A stretch of 43,481 nt of DNA from the NCBI GenBank assembly GCA_002505765.1, contig DAVZ01000025.1, positions 1-43,481 of the forward strand, in the 5' to 3' direction. Below, in pieces: positions 43,227 through 43,481 of the stretch. Below the pieces are notes generated by a model, which was not told where the DNA came from, made no database searches, and was given only the letters and a program-made list of their open reading frames with translations. Source of the DNA: Methanobacterium sp. UBA176. Lineage in GTDB: Archaea; Methanobacteriota; Methanobacteria; Methanobacteriales; Methanobacteriaceae. Numbering within the stretch: position 1 is the first letter of the stretch; every line of letters begins with the position of its first letter. The position numbers were made by a program, and so were the translations under genes.

Positions 43227-43481
43227 TAAATTTTGTTTATTATTAATATTGTTCTATCTCTATCTTAACTTTATCTATTTGTTTTTAAAAAATAATTACA
43301 TAAACAATAATTAAATTATTAAAAAAGTAATTTTTAAAGGCCCAAATGACACTTTTTATGGATAAAAAAGGTTGAAACTATATTAAAAAGGATGAACCCC
43401 AATAATATTCTTCACATATATTTAATCTTAATTTATTTAAATATATAACTAATATTTACGGGGTTGTAAAGTTATTGGGGG
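43227..43481. other. AT-rich end of the window with a short inverted repeat
   Basis: There is no gene up to the right edge. CCCCAATAA at 43397-43405 is complementary to TTATTGGGG at 43472-43480, with a 66-base AT-rich spacer between the arms. This may be the edge of a repeat or a regulatory palindrome that continues outside the window. Confidence 0.4.

Overview
The window looks like chromosomal DNA of a methanogenic archaeon of the order Methanobacteriales, most likely Methanobacterium or a close relative. The evidence is a complete archaeal A-type ATP synthase operon in the order H-I-K-E-C-F-A-B-D with a double-hairpin proteolipid, TiaS (the archaea-only enzyme for the tRNA-Ile2 wobble base), a UPF0216 protein, an archaeal-type tRNA-Gln without encoded CCA, AT-rich TATA-type promoters and strong GGAGGTG-like ribosome binding sites. 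The genus is an inference.

Layout. (1) 1-1500: the end of a sensor histidine kinase, a decayed stretch, and an exported PepSY-like protein. (2) 1793-20562 is dense, conserved core DNA. It holds an HTH regulator divergent from tiaS, a gamma-carbonic-anhydrase-like protein, a four-gene carboxylic-acid cluster (MmgE/PrpD, U32-like TIM barrel, divergent class I fumarase alpha, small citrate-synthase/citryl-CoA-lyase protein), the ATP synthase operon with a trailing DUF22-like gene, UPF0216, a 49-residue membrane protein, an ATP-grasp enzyme and tRNA-Gln(UUG). (3) 20914-24652: a coiled-coil protein, a UvrD-type helicase and a Cas4/RecB-like nuclease with four cysteines, all on the minus strand. 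(4) 24653-43481 is accessory DNA, with low gene density, very AT-rich spacers and at least three recognisable decayed genes (MFS transporter, probable alpha/beta hydrolase, aldo/keto reductase). Its intact genes include a membrane histidine kinase, an M48 protease, an HNH-HhH nuclease, an LPG-synthase-like membrane protein, a HEAT-repeat protein, a SagB-type oxidoreductase, a secreted protein, a pentapeptide/ion-channel protein, two membrane FHA proteins flanking a PPP-type phosphatase, and an Nmad3-like nucleotide-modification-associated protein.

How the genes work together. The ATP synthase operon encodes the whole A1Ao machine. Its proteolipid keeps residues that match the Na+ ligands of the Enterococcus NtpK ring, and the operon carries two RNA hairpins placed where they could tune subunit stoichiometry. 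The PrpD/U32/fumarase-like/citryl-CoA-lyase genes are packed like one pathway, and the set of activities does not match a standard TCA segment. The helicase/nuclease/coiled-coil group resembles an AddAB-like end-processing or defence module. The FHA-phosphatase-FHA-channel group looks like a phosphothreonine signalling module whose kinase lies elsewhere. The best candidates for something undescribed are the carboxylic-acid cluster, the helicase-nuclease module and the FHA/phosphatase/channel module.
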